Below are positions 24,517-33,985 of a stretch of DNA of 64,000 nt, in pieces; position 1 is the first letter of the stretch, and the number at the start of each line of letters is the position of its first letter. A program made the position numbers and the translations under genes. Location: positions 59,467 through 123,466 of the forward strand of contig CANQET010000005.1 in the NCBI GenBank assembly GCA_947595585.1, read 5' to 3'. The notes beneath the pieces are model-generated. The model worked only from the letters and a program-made list of their open reading frames with translations, ran no database searches and had not been told where the DNA came from. Source of the DNA: an uncultured Clostridia bacterium (GTDB taxonomy: Bacteria; Bacillota; Clostridia; Christensenellales; Borkfalkiaceae).

Positions 24517-27083
24517 GCGTTGCCTCCTTGATCGAGGAATTTATGCAAAAGCAGTGCGACTTCATCCATGTTGATGGGCTTGGCGGTGTGTGCGTTCATG
24601 CCGCAGGCGAGGCAGTGCTGTACGTCGTCGGAGAAGGCGTCTGCGCTCATCGCGATGATGGGGATGGTCACGGCGTCGGGGCGGGAAAGGGCACGGATGG
24701 CCTCGGTCGCGGCGTATCCCGACATCACGGGCATGCGGATATCCATGAGGATGACGTCGTAATGCCCGACGGGCGAGGCGGAGAACATCTCCAAGCAGGC
24801 CTTGCCGTCTTCGGCGCTGTCGACGACGAGCCCGATCTCCGAGAGCAGCTCTTCGGCGATCTCGCGGTTTAAGTCGTTGTCTTCGGCGAGAAGCACCCGT
24901 TTGCCGCCGAAATCCATCGGGGAAAGCGCCGATTGCAGCTCCGTCTCCTCCTCTCCGCAGAGCAGCTTGAGGCCGCGGTAGAGGTTGACGTGGAAGAGCG
25001 GTAGCTGGATCATGCCCGAAGCGCCCTTCTCTTTGGCCTCTTCGGGAAGATCCTGCGCCGTCGAGAGCAGGGCGCAAGGCCCCGCTTTCTGCAATGCGGC
25101 GATCGGCGAATAGTCCCCGCAAAGCAGGGCGTCGTCGATCAAAATGGCCGAATATCCCGACCCATGTGCCGCTTTTTCCTCGGCCGCCGCCTGCAACGCG
25201 GCAAGATCGGAGACGCACGCGGCGCGGCATCCGCAGGCTTCGAGCCCCGAGGTGATGCTCGAGATGAGGAGGGCATCCGAGGAGGCGGCGAGCACGTCGA
25301 GCGAAAGCGGGGGAAGCGCTTCCCCCTCCGCCGTCTCGAGGTCGAGGACGACGTGGAACTCCGTCCCTTCGCCGACGGCGCTCGTGAGGGTGATGGTGCC
25401 CTGCATCGCGTCGACGAGGTACTTGGTGATCGCCATGCCCAGCCCCGTGCCCTCGGTCTTCTGGACGCGGCCGTTGTCTTCCCGCGCAAACGCATCGAAA
25501 ACTTTGGAGATGAACTCTTCCGACATCCCGATCCCCGTATCTTTCACGAAGAAATGCACACGGGTATGGCCTTCTCCGCGCGGGGAGGTCTCCTCGCGGC
25601 AGATGACGGTGATCTTCCCGCCCTCGGGCGTAAACTTGATGGCGTTGCCGAGGAGGTTCAAGAGGATCTGGCTGAGGCGGACGCTGTCGCACATCACGCC
25701 GTCGGAGGGCGCATCATAGATGTAGACGCCGAAGGTATGCCGCTTGGCCTGCACTTGCGGCCAGACGATGTTGACGATGGAGCGCAGCGTCTCCTGCAGG
25801 GAGATGCGCTCGCTGTGGAGCTCGAGCTTCCCGCTCTCGATCTTCGACATATCGAGGATATCGTTGATGAGCCCCAGAAGGTGCTTGCTCGAGAGCTCGA
25901 TCTTCTTGAGGCAGCTCTGCACCTGCGCCGTATTCGAAAGGTTGGCGGAGGCGATGGCCGTCATGCCCACGATGCCGTTCATGGGCGTGCGGATATCGTG
26001 GCTCATGTTGGAGAGGAATTCGCTCTTGGCACGGTTGGCGTGCTCCGCACTCGTGCGGGCCTTCTCGAGCTCCTGCATGTGCTGGCGGGCAAAGCGGATA
26101 TAGACGAAGAAGACCGCGAGCATGGCGATGAGCACGATGGCGACGCTTCCGATCGCCGCCCACCCCCATGCATTTCCGAGCGAGCTGATCGTCTCATCGA
26201 TCTGCCCGTAGGGAAGGAAGAAGAGCATATACCACTCCGAAGCGGGGAGCTCCGTCGCATAGAGGAAGCGCCGTGTTTCGCCGAGACGGAATTCCATGGA
26301 ATAGCTCTTCCCCTGCGCCATCGTGCGCTTGAGTTCGGTGAGGTAGGTCTCCGCGTCCATCGAGGAGCCGTCCATGCGCTTGATGCCGCTATAGCGGTTG
26401 CGGACGCGCATCGCATAGTCGGTATCGAGGTTTTCCTCCCCCGTGTTGCCGTCTTTGAGCAGGATCCGCCAATCGTCGTCGACGACGAAATAGTAGATCG
26501 TCATGTTGTCGGAAGTGTACCCGGGGTCGAAGGCGAGGGTATCGCGGATATAGTTTATGCCCATGGCGGCGACGAGGGCGATGCTCTTGCTCCCGTCTTC
26601 CATCGTATACGCCGCGGGGACCCCCATGAGCACATAGGAGACGCCATCGGCATCGGTGCCCGTCGTCATCGTCTCCTCCCCTTTCTTCATGGAGGCGAGG
26701 AAGTCTTCCGCGTCATCGGCCTGAAGCTGGCTGCCGAAGAGCATCTCCAAGGTGCCGTCGCTTCTGCAGAGGGCGAGGTGGTCGAATTCGCGCAGCCGTG
26801 CGTTGTTGGTGAGGATGGTGCGCATGTTGTCGTACCGCATGGAGCTCTCGGGAGGGACGGCATCGGTGAGGGCGCTGACCTGTGAGATCCGAAGCTCGAT
26901 CGTCGTATCGAAGTGTGCCGCCATGCGTCTGCCCATATCCGTCATATACATCGAGCCGAGCTCGCCGACGGCCCCTGCGCCCGCACGGTTCATGATGAGC
27001 GCCATCCCCGAAAAAATCAGCACGGAAAGAAGCAGCACGAGCACCGTGCTGACAATGAAAAATCGAGAAGTTTTGTTTTTCAT
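24513..27083 (-). CDS. Membrane hybrid histidine kinase with one degenerate and one intact receiver
   Basis: 856 residues. TM1 about 8-30; Cache-like sensor about 40-300 ([34 protein letters not shown]); TM2 about 308-329; HisKA with His 362 in [17 protein letters not shown]; HATPase with [30 protein letters not shown]. The first receiver-like domain (starting [15 protein letters not shown]) lacks the acidic pair, though ILIDD is kept, so it is probably a pseudo-receiver. The last receiver is intact ([32 protein letters not shown]). No DNA-binding output and no HPt domain. Coupled to the downstream solute-binding gene. A run of nine G residues lies just upstream of its ATG. Confidence 0.92.
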   Translation of the reverse strand: MKNKTSRFFIVSTVLVLLLSVLIFSGMALIMNRAGAGAVGELGSMYMTDMGRRMAAHFDTTIELRISQVSALTDAVPPESSMRYDNMRTILTNNARLREFDHLALCRSDGTLEMLFGSQLQADDAEDFLASMKKGEETMTTGTDADGVSYVLMGVPAAYTMEDGSKSIALVAAMGINYIRDTLAFDPGYTSDNMTIYYFVVDDDWRILLKDGNTGEENLDTDYAMRVRNRYSGIKRMDGSSMDAETYLTELKRTMAQGKSYSMEFRLGETRRFLYATELPASEWYMLFFLPYGQIDETISSLGNAWGWAAIGSVAIVLIAMLAVFFVYIRFARQHMQELEKARTSAEHANRAKSEFLSNMSHDIRTPMNGIVGMTAIASANLSNTAQVQSCLKKIELSSKHLLGLINDILDMSKIESGKLELHSERISLQETLRSIVNIVWPQVQAKRHTFGVYIYDAPSDGVMCDSVRLSQILLNLLGNAIKFTPEGGKITVICREETSPRGEGHTRVHFFVKDTGIGMSEEFISKVFDAFAREDNGRVQKTEGTGLGMAITKYLVDAMQGTITLTSAVGEGTEFHVVLDLETAEGEALPPLSLDVLAASSDALLISSITSGLEACGCRAACVSDLAALQAAAEEKAAHGSGYSAILIDDALLCGDYSPIAALQKAGPCALLSTAQDLPEEAKEKGASGMIQLPLFHVNLYRGLKLLCGEEETELQSALSPMDFGGKRVLLAEDNDLNREIAEELLSEIGLVVDSAEDGKACLEMFSASPVGHYDVILMDIRMPVMSGYAATEAIRALSRPDAVTIPIIAMSADAFSDDVQHCLACGMNAHTAKPINMDEVALLLHKFLDQGGNA

Positions 27084-27088
27084 GGGCT

Positions 27089-27120
27089 CCCCCCCCCGCC
27101 GAATTTCTCCTAAGAGGAGA
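27089..27120 (-). promoter_or_regulatory. Kinase leader: G9 tract and AGGAGA hairpin
   Basis: On the minus strand the kinase leader has TTCTCC-TCTTA-GGAGAA (27104-27120), a perfect hairpin hiding an AGGAGA, then a run of nine G residues (27089-27097) ending four bases before the GCCC that precedes the ATG at 27083. The G run is the only ribosome-site-like sequence at normal spacing. Confidence 0.55.
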
Positions 27121-27146
27121 AAATTTTTCGAATGTGTCTGTGTATT

Positions 27147-27175
27147 GTTATATCACAGGAGGCCGAAAAAGTAAA
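27147..27175 (-). promoter_or_regulatory. Promoter of kinase/solute-binding operon 2
   Basis: Minus strand TTTACT (27170-27175), 17 bases, TATAAC (27147-27152). Transcript start near 27140; leader about 57 bases. Confidence 0.6.
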
Positions 27176-27203
27176 GTGTTTCTCACAAATTCGGCGAAAT
27201 TCG

Positions 27204-27232
27204 TTGTGCGTATCGCGCAAAATCGGTATATT
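27204..27232 (+). promoter_or_regulatory. Promoter of mazF-like gene
   Basis: TTGTGC (27204-27209), 17 bases, TATATT (27227-27232). The boxes overlap nothing coding. It leaves an untranslated leader of nearly 90 bases before the ATG at 27328, in which I see no antitoxin gene. Confidence 0.55.
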
Positions 27233-27327
27233 TTTTGCTCCTGCGGGCGAAACTTGTGCTGCGGTGAGCATGAAACGGCTCGGCTACATAAAATAATAGC
27301 GGGCAGCTCACGAAGGAGAAAGGACGA

Positions 27328-27675
27328 ATGACGGTCAAACGAGGCGAACTCTATTATGCCGACCTCTCCCCCGTCGTGGGGAGCGAACAGGGCGGGATAC
27401 GGCCCGTCCTCGTCGTACAAAACGATACGGGCAACAAGTATTCCCCCACCGTGATCGCGGCGGCGGTGACGAGCAAGATCCGCAAGGCACGCCTGCCTAC
27501 GCACATCGAACTGCCCTCTGCCTTCGGACTGCAGAAGGATTCGGTGATCCTGCTCGAACAGATCCGCACGATCGATAAGCGGCGGCTCATGTCCCGCATC
27601 GGGGAGCTCCCGCAAGCGACGATGTCCCGCGTCGATCGCGCCATCCTCATCAGCCTCGGTTTCGGAGAAAAGTAA
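27328..27675 (+). CDS. mazF: MazF/PemK family endoribonuclease toxin
   Basis: 115 residues, full length for the Bacillus NdoA-type Maz[22 protein letters not shown] is the N-terminal strand-loop with the catalytic Arg following in [10 protein letters not shown]; the catalytic Thr/Ser region is [36 protein letters not shown] is the typical central part. It cleaves single-stranded RNA at short motifs. The ATG has AAGGAG plus AAAGGA upstream. Chromosomal MazF in Firmicutes usually follows a ribbon-helix-helix antitoxin or alr; here neither is present within the window, so the antitoxin is either unlinked or lost. A bidirectional terminator follows. Confidence 0.92.
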   Translation: MTVKRGELYYADLSPVVGSEQGGIRPVLVVQNDTGNKYSPTVIAAAVTSKIRKARLPTHIELPSAFGLQKDSVILLEQIRTIDKRRLMSRIGELPQATMSRVDRAILISLGFGEK

Positions 27676-27701
27676 AAAAACGCACCCCATGGTGCGTTTT
27701 T
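27674..27701. terminator. Bidirectional terminator between mazF and galM
   Basis: AAAAAAACGCACC, CCAT loop, GGTGCGTTTTT. Serves converging mazF (plus) and galM (minus). Confidence 0.88.
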
Positions 27702-27706
27702 CTGCA

Positions 27707-28741
27707 TTATTTTGCGATCTCGAAGCGGTAGGCGCTCCTGTGGGAATAGACCTGCCCGGGGCTCAGATACGAGCTCTCTAAGGCTTCGTATTCGGGCACG
27801 TTGGGGTTGTTGGGGATGGCCTGCGTCTCGAGACACAGCCCCGCCCGCTTGCGGTAGAAATGTTTGCCCTCCTGGCCGAGGCCGTTGCCCGAATAGAACT
27901 GCACGGCGGGAAGATCGGTGGAGCACCGCATCGCAATGCCCGTCTTGGGGCCTACGACGAGGGCGTACTCGCGGAAGCCTTCGCCCGAGAGCACATAGCA
28001 GTGATCGTAGCCGCCCCCGCGCTTCAAGTCGGGATCGTCCGCCCCGATCTCCAGCCCCACCGTCTTGGGAGTGCGGAAATCGAAGGGGGTCCCCGCGACT
28101 TCGCGGAAGCCGCCCGTGGGGATCATCGTATCATCGGTGGGGACGAACGTCTCGGCCGAGATCTTCATCACATGGTCGAGGACGGAGCCGTCGTGCTCGC
28201 CGTTGAGGTTGAAATAGGTATGGTTGGTGAGGTTGAGCACGGTGCGCCGCGTCGTCGTCGCGCGGTAGTCGATGGTGAGCGTGTTCTCCTTAAAGGTATA
28301 CACGACGCGCACGGTGAGCTGTCCGGGGTAGTTTTCCTCGCCGTCGGGGGAGACGTAGGTGAGCGCCAAGGCGTAGTCGTTGTAGCGCTCCGCCCGCCAC
28401 ATCTTGCTGTTGAAGCCCGCCTTCCCGCCATGGAGATGGTTGCCGCGATCGTTGCAATAAAGTTGATAGGGCCTGCCGTCTACGCAGATCTTCCCCCCGC
28501 CGATGCGGTTGCCGAATCTGCCGATGAGCGCCCCCAAATAGCCGCCGTTTTGTTCATAGCCAGCGATATCGGGATAGCCGAGGACGACGTCCGTGGGCGA
28601 TCCGTTCTTTGCGGGAACCACAATGCTCTGCACGATCCCGCCGTAGTTGAGGATCGTGGCATAGGCCTCGCCGTCGCGGATGGTATAGGCGGTGACGGAC
28701 TCCCCCGCCGCGGTTCTTCCGAAACTCTTGCTTGTGATCAT
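27707..28741 (-). CDS. galM: Aldose 1-epimerase (mutarotase)
   Basis: 344 residues, usual GalM length. Interconverts alpha and beta anomers of galactose/glucose. Visible motifs: NYGGIVQSI, GNRIGGGKI, NHLHGGKAGF with the first catalytic His, LNLTNHTYFNLNG with the second, and GLCLETQAIPN with the catalytic Glu. An ATG at 28747 lies directly on GGAGG, so the ATG at 28741, six bases beyond GGAGG, is preferred. Monocistronic between the promoter at 28762-28790 and the terminator at 27674-27701. No other galactose genes are nearby. Confidence 0.95.
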   Translation of the reverse strand: MITSKSFGRTAAGESVTAYTIRDGEAYATILNYGGIVQSIVVPAKNGSPTDVVLGYPDIAGYEQNGGYLGALIGRFGNRIGGGKICVDGRPYQLYCNDRGNHLHGGKAGFNSKMWRAERYNDYALALTYVSPDGEENYPGQLTVRVVYTFKENTLTIDYRATTTRRTVLNLTNHTYFNLNGEHDGSVLDHVMKISAETFVPTDDTMIPTGGFREVAGTPFDFRTPKTVGLEIGADDPDLKRGGGYDHCYVLSGEGFREYALVVGPKTGIAMRCSTDLPAVQFYSGNGLGQEGKHFYRKRAGLCLETQAIPNNPNVPEYEALESSYLSPGQVYSHRSAYRFEIAK

Positions 28742-28761
28742 ATTCATCCTCCGTTACGGCG

Positions 28762-28790
28762 ATTATACCACACTTCCGCAAAAAAGTAAA
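28762..28790 (-). promoter_or_regulatory. Promoter of galM
   Basis: Minus strand TTTACT (28785-28790), 17 bases, TATAAT (28762-28767) with TG one base upstream (extended -10). The predicted start near 28755 leaves only about 14 bases of leader, just enough for GGAGG. Confidence 0.7.
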
Positions 28791-28822
28791 TAAAAACACG
28801 GGGGGTTACGCAAACTGCGCGT

Positions 28823-29506
28823 ATGCAGAAAAAATTCGCCACCTTTGCGATCGCGGTGCTCGCGATCCTTCTCATCCTCTTTGCGCACATCGGGGCAAGG
28901 CTGACTGCGACCGTCCCCGCCTTCACCTTTGCCGAAGAAGCGCGGGAGCTCTATCTCACCTTCGACGACGGCCCCAGCACCGTCGTCACCAACCGCATCC
29001 TCGATACATTGCGGGAAGAGGCGGTGAAGGCCACCTTCTTCATCGTGGGCGAGCGCGTCCATGGGCGGGAAGAGACCCTACAGCGCATCGCGCAGGAGGG
29101 GCATACGATCGGCGTACACTCCAATACCCACCGCTACGATACGATCTACGCCTCCGAACAGGCCTTTCTCGAAGATGTCTCCGCCTGTGCCAAGATCATC
29201 GAGGAGACGGCGAAGATCAAACCCCATGTCTACCGTTTCCCGGGTGGCGGCACCCATAAGCGCAAGGCAAAACTGCTCGAAGACCTCGGCTATGAGATCG
29301 TGCCGTGGAACGCCGTCTGCGGCGACGAAGAGATCCCGAACGCCGCAAAGGAAACGCTCGTAAATACGGCGCTGAAGACGGCCGCGGGCAAGCGGAAAGT
29401 CGTGCTTTTGTGCCACGATTCCGCCACCCATGCCCCCACCGCGGCGGCGCTTCCCGAGATCATCCGAAGGTTCCGTGCGGAGGGGTACGCCTTCAAGGCG
29501 TTCTGA
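28823..29506 (+). CDS. Polysaccharide deacetylase, PdaA-like, membrane-anchored
   Basis: 227 residues. Signal anchor about 5-27, then a NodB domain: LYLTFDDGPSTVV (catalytic Asp and metal Asp), GVHSNTHRY (metal His pair), VYRFPGGGTHK (motif 3), VPWNAVCGDEE (motif 4) and VVLLCHDS (catalytic His, motif 5). Probably removes acetyl groups from peptidoglycan sugars at the outer face of the membrane. No good ribosome site precedes the ATG (a G run is 17 bases away). The 3' end overlaps the convergent P-ATPase gene by 14 bases. Confidence 0.9.
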   Translation: MQKKFATFAIAVLAILLILFAHIGARLTATVPAFTFAEEARELYLTFDDGPSTVVTNRILDTLREEAVKATFFIVGERVHGREETLQRIAQEGHTIGVHSNTHRYDTIYASEQAFLEDVSACAKIIEETAKIKPHVYRFPGGGTHKRKAKLLEDLGYEIVPWNAVCGDEEIPNAAKETLVNTALKTAAGKRKVVLLCHDSATHAPTAAALPEIIRRFRAEGYAFKAF

Positions 29507-32066
29507 CCGCGGCCCCGAGCCTTGCCCGCTTCCCCTTTTTGGACCGACGAAGCGCCTTCATGAGCTCCGAGAGCGGGACCGTAAGCAAGGAGAGCCCGAA
29601 GACGGCCGCCCACTGCGGCGCCGTGAGCGCCGTAAGCGAAAAGAGACGGCGCAGCGGGGTCGCCACGAGGAGCACCGAGAGCGCGATCCCCAGCCCCACG
29701 GTGAGAAGAAGGGCGGGGTTGGAGAAGAAGTCCCGTGCCCTCTGCGGGGTACGGCTTCGCACGTTGAAGGCGTGGAAGAGCTCCAAAAGCGAGAGGAGAA
29801 CGAAGGCCATCGTACTCGCCGTCCCGTTCCCCCAGATGCGTGCGGCCGCAAGGAAGAGCAGGATGACGATCGCGGCCTGCATCACGCCGTAAAAGACGAT
29901 CTCGAGCAGTGCGGCGGGGGCGTAGATCTCGCTGTCCTTTACGGGCGGACGCGCCATCGCGCCCTGCGTCCGTTCCACGCCGAGGGCGAGCACGGGGAGC
30001 GAATCGGTGATGAGGTTGACCCAGAGCAGCTGCGTCGAAGTCAAAAAGTCGAGCCGCCAGAAGAATAGGGAGAGGATAAGCACGCACAGCACTTCCGCGA
30101 GATTGGTCGCGAGGAAGAAGTCGATGGTCTTCTTGATGTTGAAAAAGACGTTCCTCCCCTCTTCGACGGCGCCCACCATCGTCGTAAAATTGTCGTCGGA
30201 GAGCACGATGTCCGCGGCGTTTTTGGTGACGTCCGTCCCCGAACCCATCGCGACGCCGATATCCGCGGCACGGAGCGCGGGGGCGTCGTTGACGCCGTCC
30301 CCCGTCATGGCGACGACCTCCCCGCGGGCGCGAAGGGCATCGACGATCTCCTTTTTATGTTTGGGCGAGACGCGCGCATAGACCGAATACTTGGCTACGT
30401 TTTGCGCAAAATCCTCCCCCATGTCATCAATTTCGTCGCCCGTGATGAGCGCTTCCGCCTGCGATGCGATGCCCAGCCGCCCTGCGATCGCAAGCGCCGT
30501 CTCGGGGCTGTCTCCCGTGATCATGACCGTGCGGATCCCCGCATCTTTGCAGGTGGCAATGGCCTCCCGTACCCCCGCTTTGGGGGGATCGAGCATGGCG
30601 GCAAGCCCGCAAAAGACGAGGCCCACCTCTTCTTTTTCGCCATAGGCGAGGGCGAGCACGCGATAGGCTTGCCTCGAGAGCGTTGCAATCTTTTGCAGGA
30701 TCGCCTTTTTCTCTTCATCGCATATTTTACGGACCGCATTCCCCTGTACGCGGTCGCAGAGCGAAAGAAGCACCTCTGCCCCGCCTTTTACATAGAGCCG
30801 CCCGCCCGCAACGTCGCAAAATACGCTCATGCGCTTGCGCTCGGAAGAGAAGGGAGTGCCGCCCAACCTTCGGAACGCAAAGGAAAAGCCGCAGCGGTCG
30901 GCGTATTCGAGGAGGGCGATCTCGGTGGGATCGCCGAGATAGGCCCCCGCGCTCCCCTTCACGGTATTGCAGACGCGGATGCACCGCAGCATCTCTTCCC
31001 GCGCCTTCGCGCTCCCCTCGAATGGCACAAATTCTTCCACCGTCATGCGATTTTCGGTGAGGGTCCCCGTCTTATCCGTACAGATGACGCTGCAGCTGCC
31101 GAGCGCTTCGACGGCGGAGAGCTTGCGCATGACCGCCCGCGCCTTGGCCATACGCTGTACGCCCATCGCGAGGATGACGGTGACGACGGCGCCCATGCCC
31201 TCGGGGATCGCCGCCACGGCGACGGCGACCGCGGCCATGAGGTTTTGAAGCAGGGTGAGACGACGGGCAAAGAGCCCCCCGAGAAAGAGGATGCCCGCGA
31301 TCGCGAGCACGACGGCCGTGATGATCTTCCCGAGGCGGGAGATCGTGCGATCGAGGGGGGATGTCGTCGTTTTTTGCGTTTTGAGCATGGAGGCGATGCG
31401 GCCCATTTCGGCGTTCATGCCCGTCGCCGTCACCACGCATCGCGCCGACCCCCGCACGCAGTAGGTGGAGAGAAAGGCGGTGTTCCTGCGTTCGGAGAGC
31501 CCGCGTTTTTCCACGATGCAATCGTATTTACGCACAGGGCGGGATTCCCCCGTGAGCGCCGATTCATCACAGCGGAAGTCCTCCGAGGATAGGATGCGGC
31601 AATCTGCGGGGACGCGGTCCCCCTCTTCGAGCTCGATGATGTCCCCCACGACGAGCTCCTCGGCGTCGATCACGCAGATCTTTCCGTCCCGCACCGCCTT
31701 CGCCGTACACTTGGAGAGCTTTTTGAGCTTCTCGAGGGCGGAATCCGCCCTGTATTCCTGCAAGAAGCCCACCACGGCGTTAAGGAGGATGACGAAAAGC
31801 AGGATGCAGGTATCGATCAGCTCGGCATGATCCCGCGTGAGGAAGGCGAGCACCCCCGAGAGGACGGCCGCGGCGATGAGGATGAGCGTCATGAGGTCCT
31901 TGAACTGCGCAAAAAAGAGGAGGATGGCAGGTTTTTTGCGGCCACGCTCGAGGACGTTCGCACCGTATGCCGTGCGGCGGACCTGTGCCTCGCGGGAAGT
32001 GAGGCCCTGCGGCGACGTATGGAGGTGCAAAAGCACCTTGTCCGAAGGCTCCCTGTATTGTTCCAT
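29493..32066 (-). CDS. P-type cation-transporting ATPase, calcium (P2A) type
   Basis: 857 residues from the ATG at 32066. The start fits the family pattern ([19 protein letters not shown]); ATGs at 32087 and 32126 are alternatives, and none has a ribosome site. Motifs: LTGESRPV (actuator), [10 protein letters not shown] in TM4 (PEG ion-binding), [15 protein letters not shown] (phosphorylated Asp), KGGAEVLL (nucleotide), [32 protein letters not shown], and [13 protein letters not shown] in TM6. Pumps Ca2+ or Mn2+ out of the cytoplasm. TM4 reads PEGM where PEGL is usual. Convergent with the deacetylase gene, with which it overlaps by 14 bases. Confidence 0.93.
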   Translation of the reverse strand: MEQYREPSDKVLLHLHTSPQGLTSREAQVRRTAYGANVLERGRKKPAILLFFAQFKDLMTLILIAAAVLSGVLAFLTRDHAELIDTCILLFVILLNAVVGFLQEYRADSALEKLKKLSKCTAKAVRDGKICVIDAEELVVGDIIELEEGDRVPADCRILSSEDFRCDESALTGESRPVRKYDCIVEKRGLSERRNTAFLSTYCVRGSARCVVTATGMNAEMGRIASMLKTQKTTTSPLDRTISRLGKIITAVVLAIAGILFLGGLFARRLTLLQNLMAAVAVAVAAIPEGMGAVVTVILAMGVQRMAKARAVMRKLSAVEALGSCSVICTDKTGTLTENRMTVEEFVPFEGSAKAREEMLRCIRVCNTVKGSAGAYLGDPTEIALLEYADRCGFSFAFRRLGGTPFSSERKRMSVFCDVAGGRLYVKGGAEVLLSLCDRVQGNAVRKICDEEKKAILQKIATLSRQAYRVLALAYGEKEEVGLVFCGLAAMLDPPKAGVREAIATCKDAGIRTVMITGDSPETALAIAGRLGIASQAEALITGDEIDDMGEDFAQNVAKYSVYARVSPKHKKEIVDALRARGEVVAMTGDGVNDAPALRAADIGVAMGSGTDVTKNAADIVLSDDNFTTMVGAVEEGRNVFFNIKKTIDFFLATNLAEVLCVLILSLFFWRLDFLTSTQLLWVNLITDSLPVLALGVERTQGAMARPPVKDSEIYAPAALLEIVFYGVMQAAIVILLFLAAARIWGNGTASTMAFVLLSLLELFHAFNVRSRTPQRARDFFSNPALLLTVGLGIALSVLLVATPLRRLFSLTALTAPQWAAVFGLSLLTVPLSELMKALRRSKKGKRARLGAAVRTP

Positions 32067-32147
32067 ACCGATATGATATTCGCCCATCCATGCCGTTATG
32101 ACGGCGCCGCCGCCCTTCGTCGCCATGAAAATTTTGCAAAATGAAAA

Positions 32148-32185
32148 GAAGAAGGCCCCGTAAATCGATACAGGGCCCCTCCTTT
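32148..32185 (-). terminator. Terminator after YtxH-like gene
   Basis: Minus strand GGGCC (32173-32177) ... GGCCC (32154-32158) flanked by AAAAGGAG upstream and TTCTTCTTTTC downstream. Separates the YtxH-like/Myb-like pair from the P-ATPase gene. Confidence 0.6.
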
Positions 32186-32195
32186 TCGGGAAAAC

Positions 32196-32396
32196 TTACT
32201 TCTTGGTCTTTTTCTTCTCTTCGCCGTTCTCGTCGCTTTTCTGCGCATTGAGGCGTTCATCCATCATTTCGTCCACTTTCTGCATGACTTCCGCCTGGCT
32301 CTTCTTGACGAGCGAGCGCGCCTTGTAGCTGTTGGCAACGAGGAGCGCCCCGCCGATCGCGCCGAGTACGACGCCGAGACAAAACATCTTTTCCAT
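32196..32396 (-). CDS. Small YtxH-like membrane protein
   Basis: 66 residues. One N-terminal hydrophobic segment with small residues (CLGVVLGAIGGALLVANSYKA) followed by a charged helix rich in Lys/Glu (KKSQAEVMQKVDEMMDERL) and a Lys-rich tail. This is the layout of YtxH/gas-vesicle-like stress proteins, but the similarity is only of type. ATG at 32396 is preceded by GGAGGACGAT. It lies 41 bases downstream of the Myb-like gene, probably co-transcribed. Confidence 0.72.
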   Translation of the reverse strand: MEKMFCLGVVLGAIGGALLVANSYKARSLVKKSQAEVMQKVDEMMDERLNAQKSDENGEEKKKTKK

Positions 32397-32437
32397 ATCG
32401 TCCTCCGCTATCTTCAGTTTGTGAAAGCATGCGCGGG

Positions 32438-33005
32438 TTATGCCTTATTTTCGCTTCGTAATTTTTCCAATTCCGCGCGGAGGCGCTCGTTTTCCCGCTT
32501 GAGCTCTTCTGCGATCCTGCTGTAGAGGGCGTCGATCTCCCGTTCTAGCCGTTTTTGCAAGAAGTCGGGGGCGACCCCCGCCGCCCGTGCCGCCCGCTCG
32601 ACACGCTCGGGCTGCTTCTTCAAGAGGTTGCGATACTTGTTCTGCATGCGGAGCATGAGCTTTTCGTCGCCGTGCGCCGCCTCCATGATGCTTCTGCGCA
32701 CGGAGAGGCCGCGGCGCTTGCCCGCAAGGACCTTCTCGAGCAGGTCTTCGGTCTCTTCCTCGGTGAAGGGCTTGATCGTCCCCGCGGCGAGGTCCTTCCC
32801 CGCGAGGATGCGCTCGACGCGCGAATCGCTCCTGCGCTTCAAGAAGGCGTAGTAGTAGTTGCGTACGCTCCCCTTTGCGCGGCTGTGCTCCCCCGCATAC
32901 GTCTCGAAGAGATAGGAGAGCGTCTTGCCCGCGTTTCTGCCCGCGTAGATGTATTCGATGAGCCCCGTGGCTTCCTCTTCCGTGTAGCCGTTGATTTTGT
33001 TCATA
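32438..33005 (-). CDS. Putative DNA-binding protein with two Myb/SANT-like repeats
   Basis: 188 residues from the ATG at 33005, which has AGGTGAT upstream. Two repeats of about 55 residues: YTEEEATGLIEYIYAGRNAG...SVRNYYYAFLKRR and FTEEETEDLLEKVLAGKRRG...RMQNKYRNLLKKQ. Each begins with an aromatic-T-EEE motif and ends in a basic helix, resembling the Myb fold of the sporulation regulator RsfA. A C-terminal coiled coil (KRLEREIDALYSRIAEELK onward) would allow dimerisation. Divergent from the unknown gene at 33065, with only 59 bases between starts, so it may control that gene. Function unproven. Confidence 0.75.
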
Positions 33006-33026
33006 ACATCACCTCGGGCAAATTGT

Positions 33027-33054
33027 TGACATAATCCGCGGCGGTTATACATTG
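33027..33054 (+). promoter_or_regulatory. Promoter of gene at 33065, leaderless
   Basis: TTGACA (33027-33032), 16 bases, TACATT (33049-33054). The start point should be at 33060-33062, 3-5 bases before the ATG, and there is no ribosome site. Confidence 0.6.
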
Positions 33055-33064
33055 AATAAAGTAA

Positions 33065-33937
33065 ATGCGTGTAATTTTTTTATCCGACCGCCCCGCCATG
33101 CTCACGGTGGGGGGCGTGCAGCTCGGCATGATCGACGGCTTCGAACGGGCGGCAGAGCTCGAACCGGACGGCGTCTTCTGCGAGGCCTCGCCCTGCGGGT
33201 TTCTCCCCGTGAAGTTCTGCTTTTCGGAAGCCTTCCTCCTCGCTCCCCCGCCCCGCGTCGCCCTCTATTTTACGCGGACGGGCGTGGCGATCTATTTCCA
33301 CGATTTTCTCCGCGAAGACGCGGCGATGCACATCGTGCGGCAGGAGACCGTCGCCCGCACGCGCATGACCCTCTATGTTCAGGGCAGGGTGCAACTCGCC
33401 CTCGAAAACGAGACGGGCTTCCACCTTCTCGACCTTCCCGACGCCTTCGAAAACGCCGCCTTCTCCGCGGCGGAGAATGAACTTCTCCTCGAGGGGGAGA
33501 GCAGCTTTTGCATCCTCTCCCGTGCGGGGGAAGTCCTCCTTCGGGCCGATGGGAAGATCCTCTCGCGGGGGAAGACCGTGGAGGCAGAGCTCGAATTCCA
33601 CGATAGCTGCGGCCACAGTGCGGTGTGCGAATACGCCGCGGGAAAGCTCGTCTCCTGCAAGATCCGCGCAAAATCTCCCCCCACCGAGGCGACGTATGCC
33701 CTCGCCCTCTTCGAATCCGTGCTCATCGGGGCAGATCCTGCCCCCTTCCTCTCCGATACGCTTGCCCAAAAGGCGGGGGACCTATATCGATATCTCGGGG
33801 AATACGTCTCCGTCGTCCTCACCGAGAAGCAGGATGAAGTGGGGCTCGTCTATCCGCGCGGAGACGGGATCTTCGACGTCCGCTACTTCCGCGTGATAAA
33901 ATCGGGCGAGAAGATCGAAAACATCCTTCCGCTTTGA
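33065..33937 (+). CDS. Conserved protein of unknown function next to Myb-like gene
   Basis: 290 residues, no signal peptide or membrane segment. Starts MRVIFLSDRPAMLTVGGVQLG and contains alternating short beta-like segments (CFSEAFLLAPPPRVALYF, VAIYFHDF, TLYVQGRVQLALENE, GFHLLDLP), which suggests repeated beta hairpins. The C-terminal part (LFESVLIGADPAPFLSD onward) is more helical and ends FDVRYFRVIKSG. I do not recognise the family. Divergent from the Myb-like gene, and its mRNA is predicted to lack a leader. A hairpin at 33943-33966 follows the stop. Confidence 0.8.
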   Translation: MRVIFLSDRPAMLTVGGVQLGMIDGFERAAELEPDGVFCEASPCGFLPVKFCFSEAFLLAPPPRVALYFTRTGVAIYFHDFLREDAAMHIVRQETVARTRMTLYVQGRVQLALENETGFHLLDLPDAFENAAFSAAENELLLEGESSFCILSRAGEVLLRADGKILSRGKTVEAELEFHDSCGHSAVCEYAAGKLVSCKIRAKSPPTEATYALALFESVLIGADPAPFLSDTLAQKAGDLYRYLGEYVSVVLTEKQDEVGLVYPRGDGIFDVRYFRVIKSGEKIENILPL

Positions 33938-33942
33938 AAAAC

Positions 33943-33966
33943 GCGGCAGACCATACGGCCTGCCGC
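33943..33966. terminator. Hairpin between convergent genes
   Basis: GCGGCAG (33943-33949) and CTGCCGC (33960-33966) with AAAAAC to the left and GCAAAATC to the right. Position between the stops at 33937 and 33986 supports a shared terminator, though T tracts are short. Confidence 0.6.
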
Positions 33967-33985
33967 GCAAAATCGCTACATGGGG

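Noticed and set aside
27134..27331. 65-codon frame upstream of mazF as antitoxin
   Set aside because: It spans the mazF promoter, has no ribosome site, and is not acidic or ribbon-helix-helix-like.
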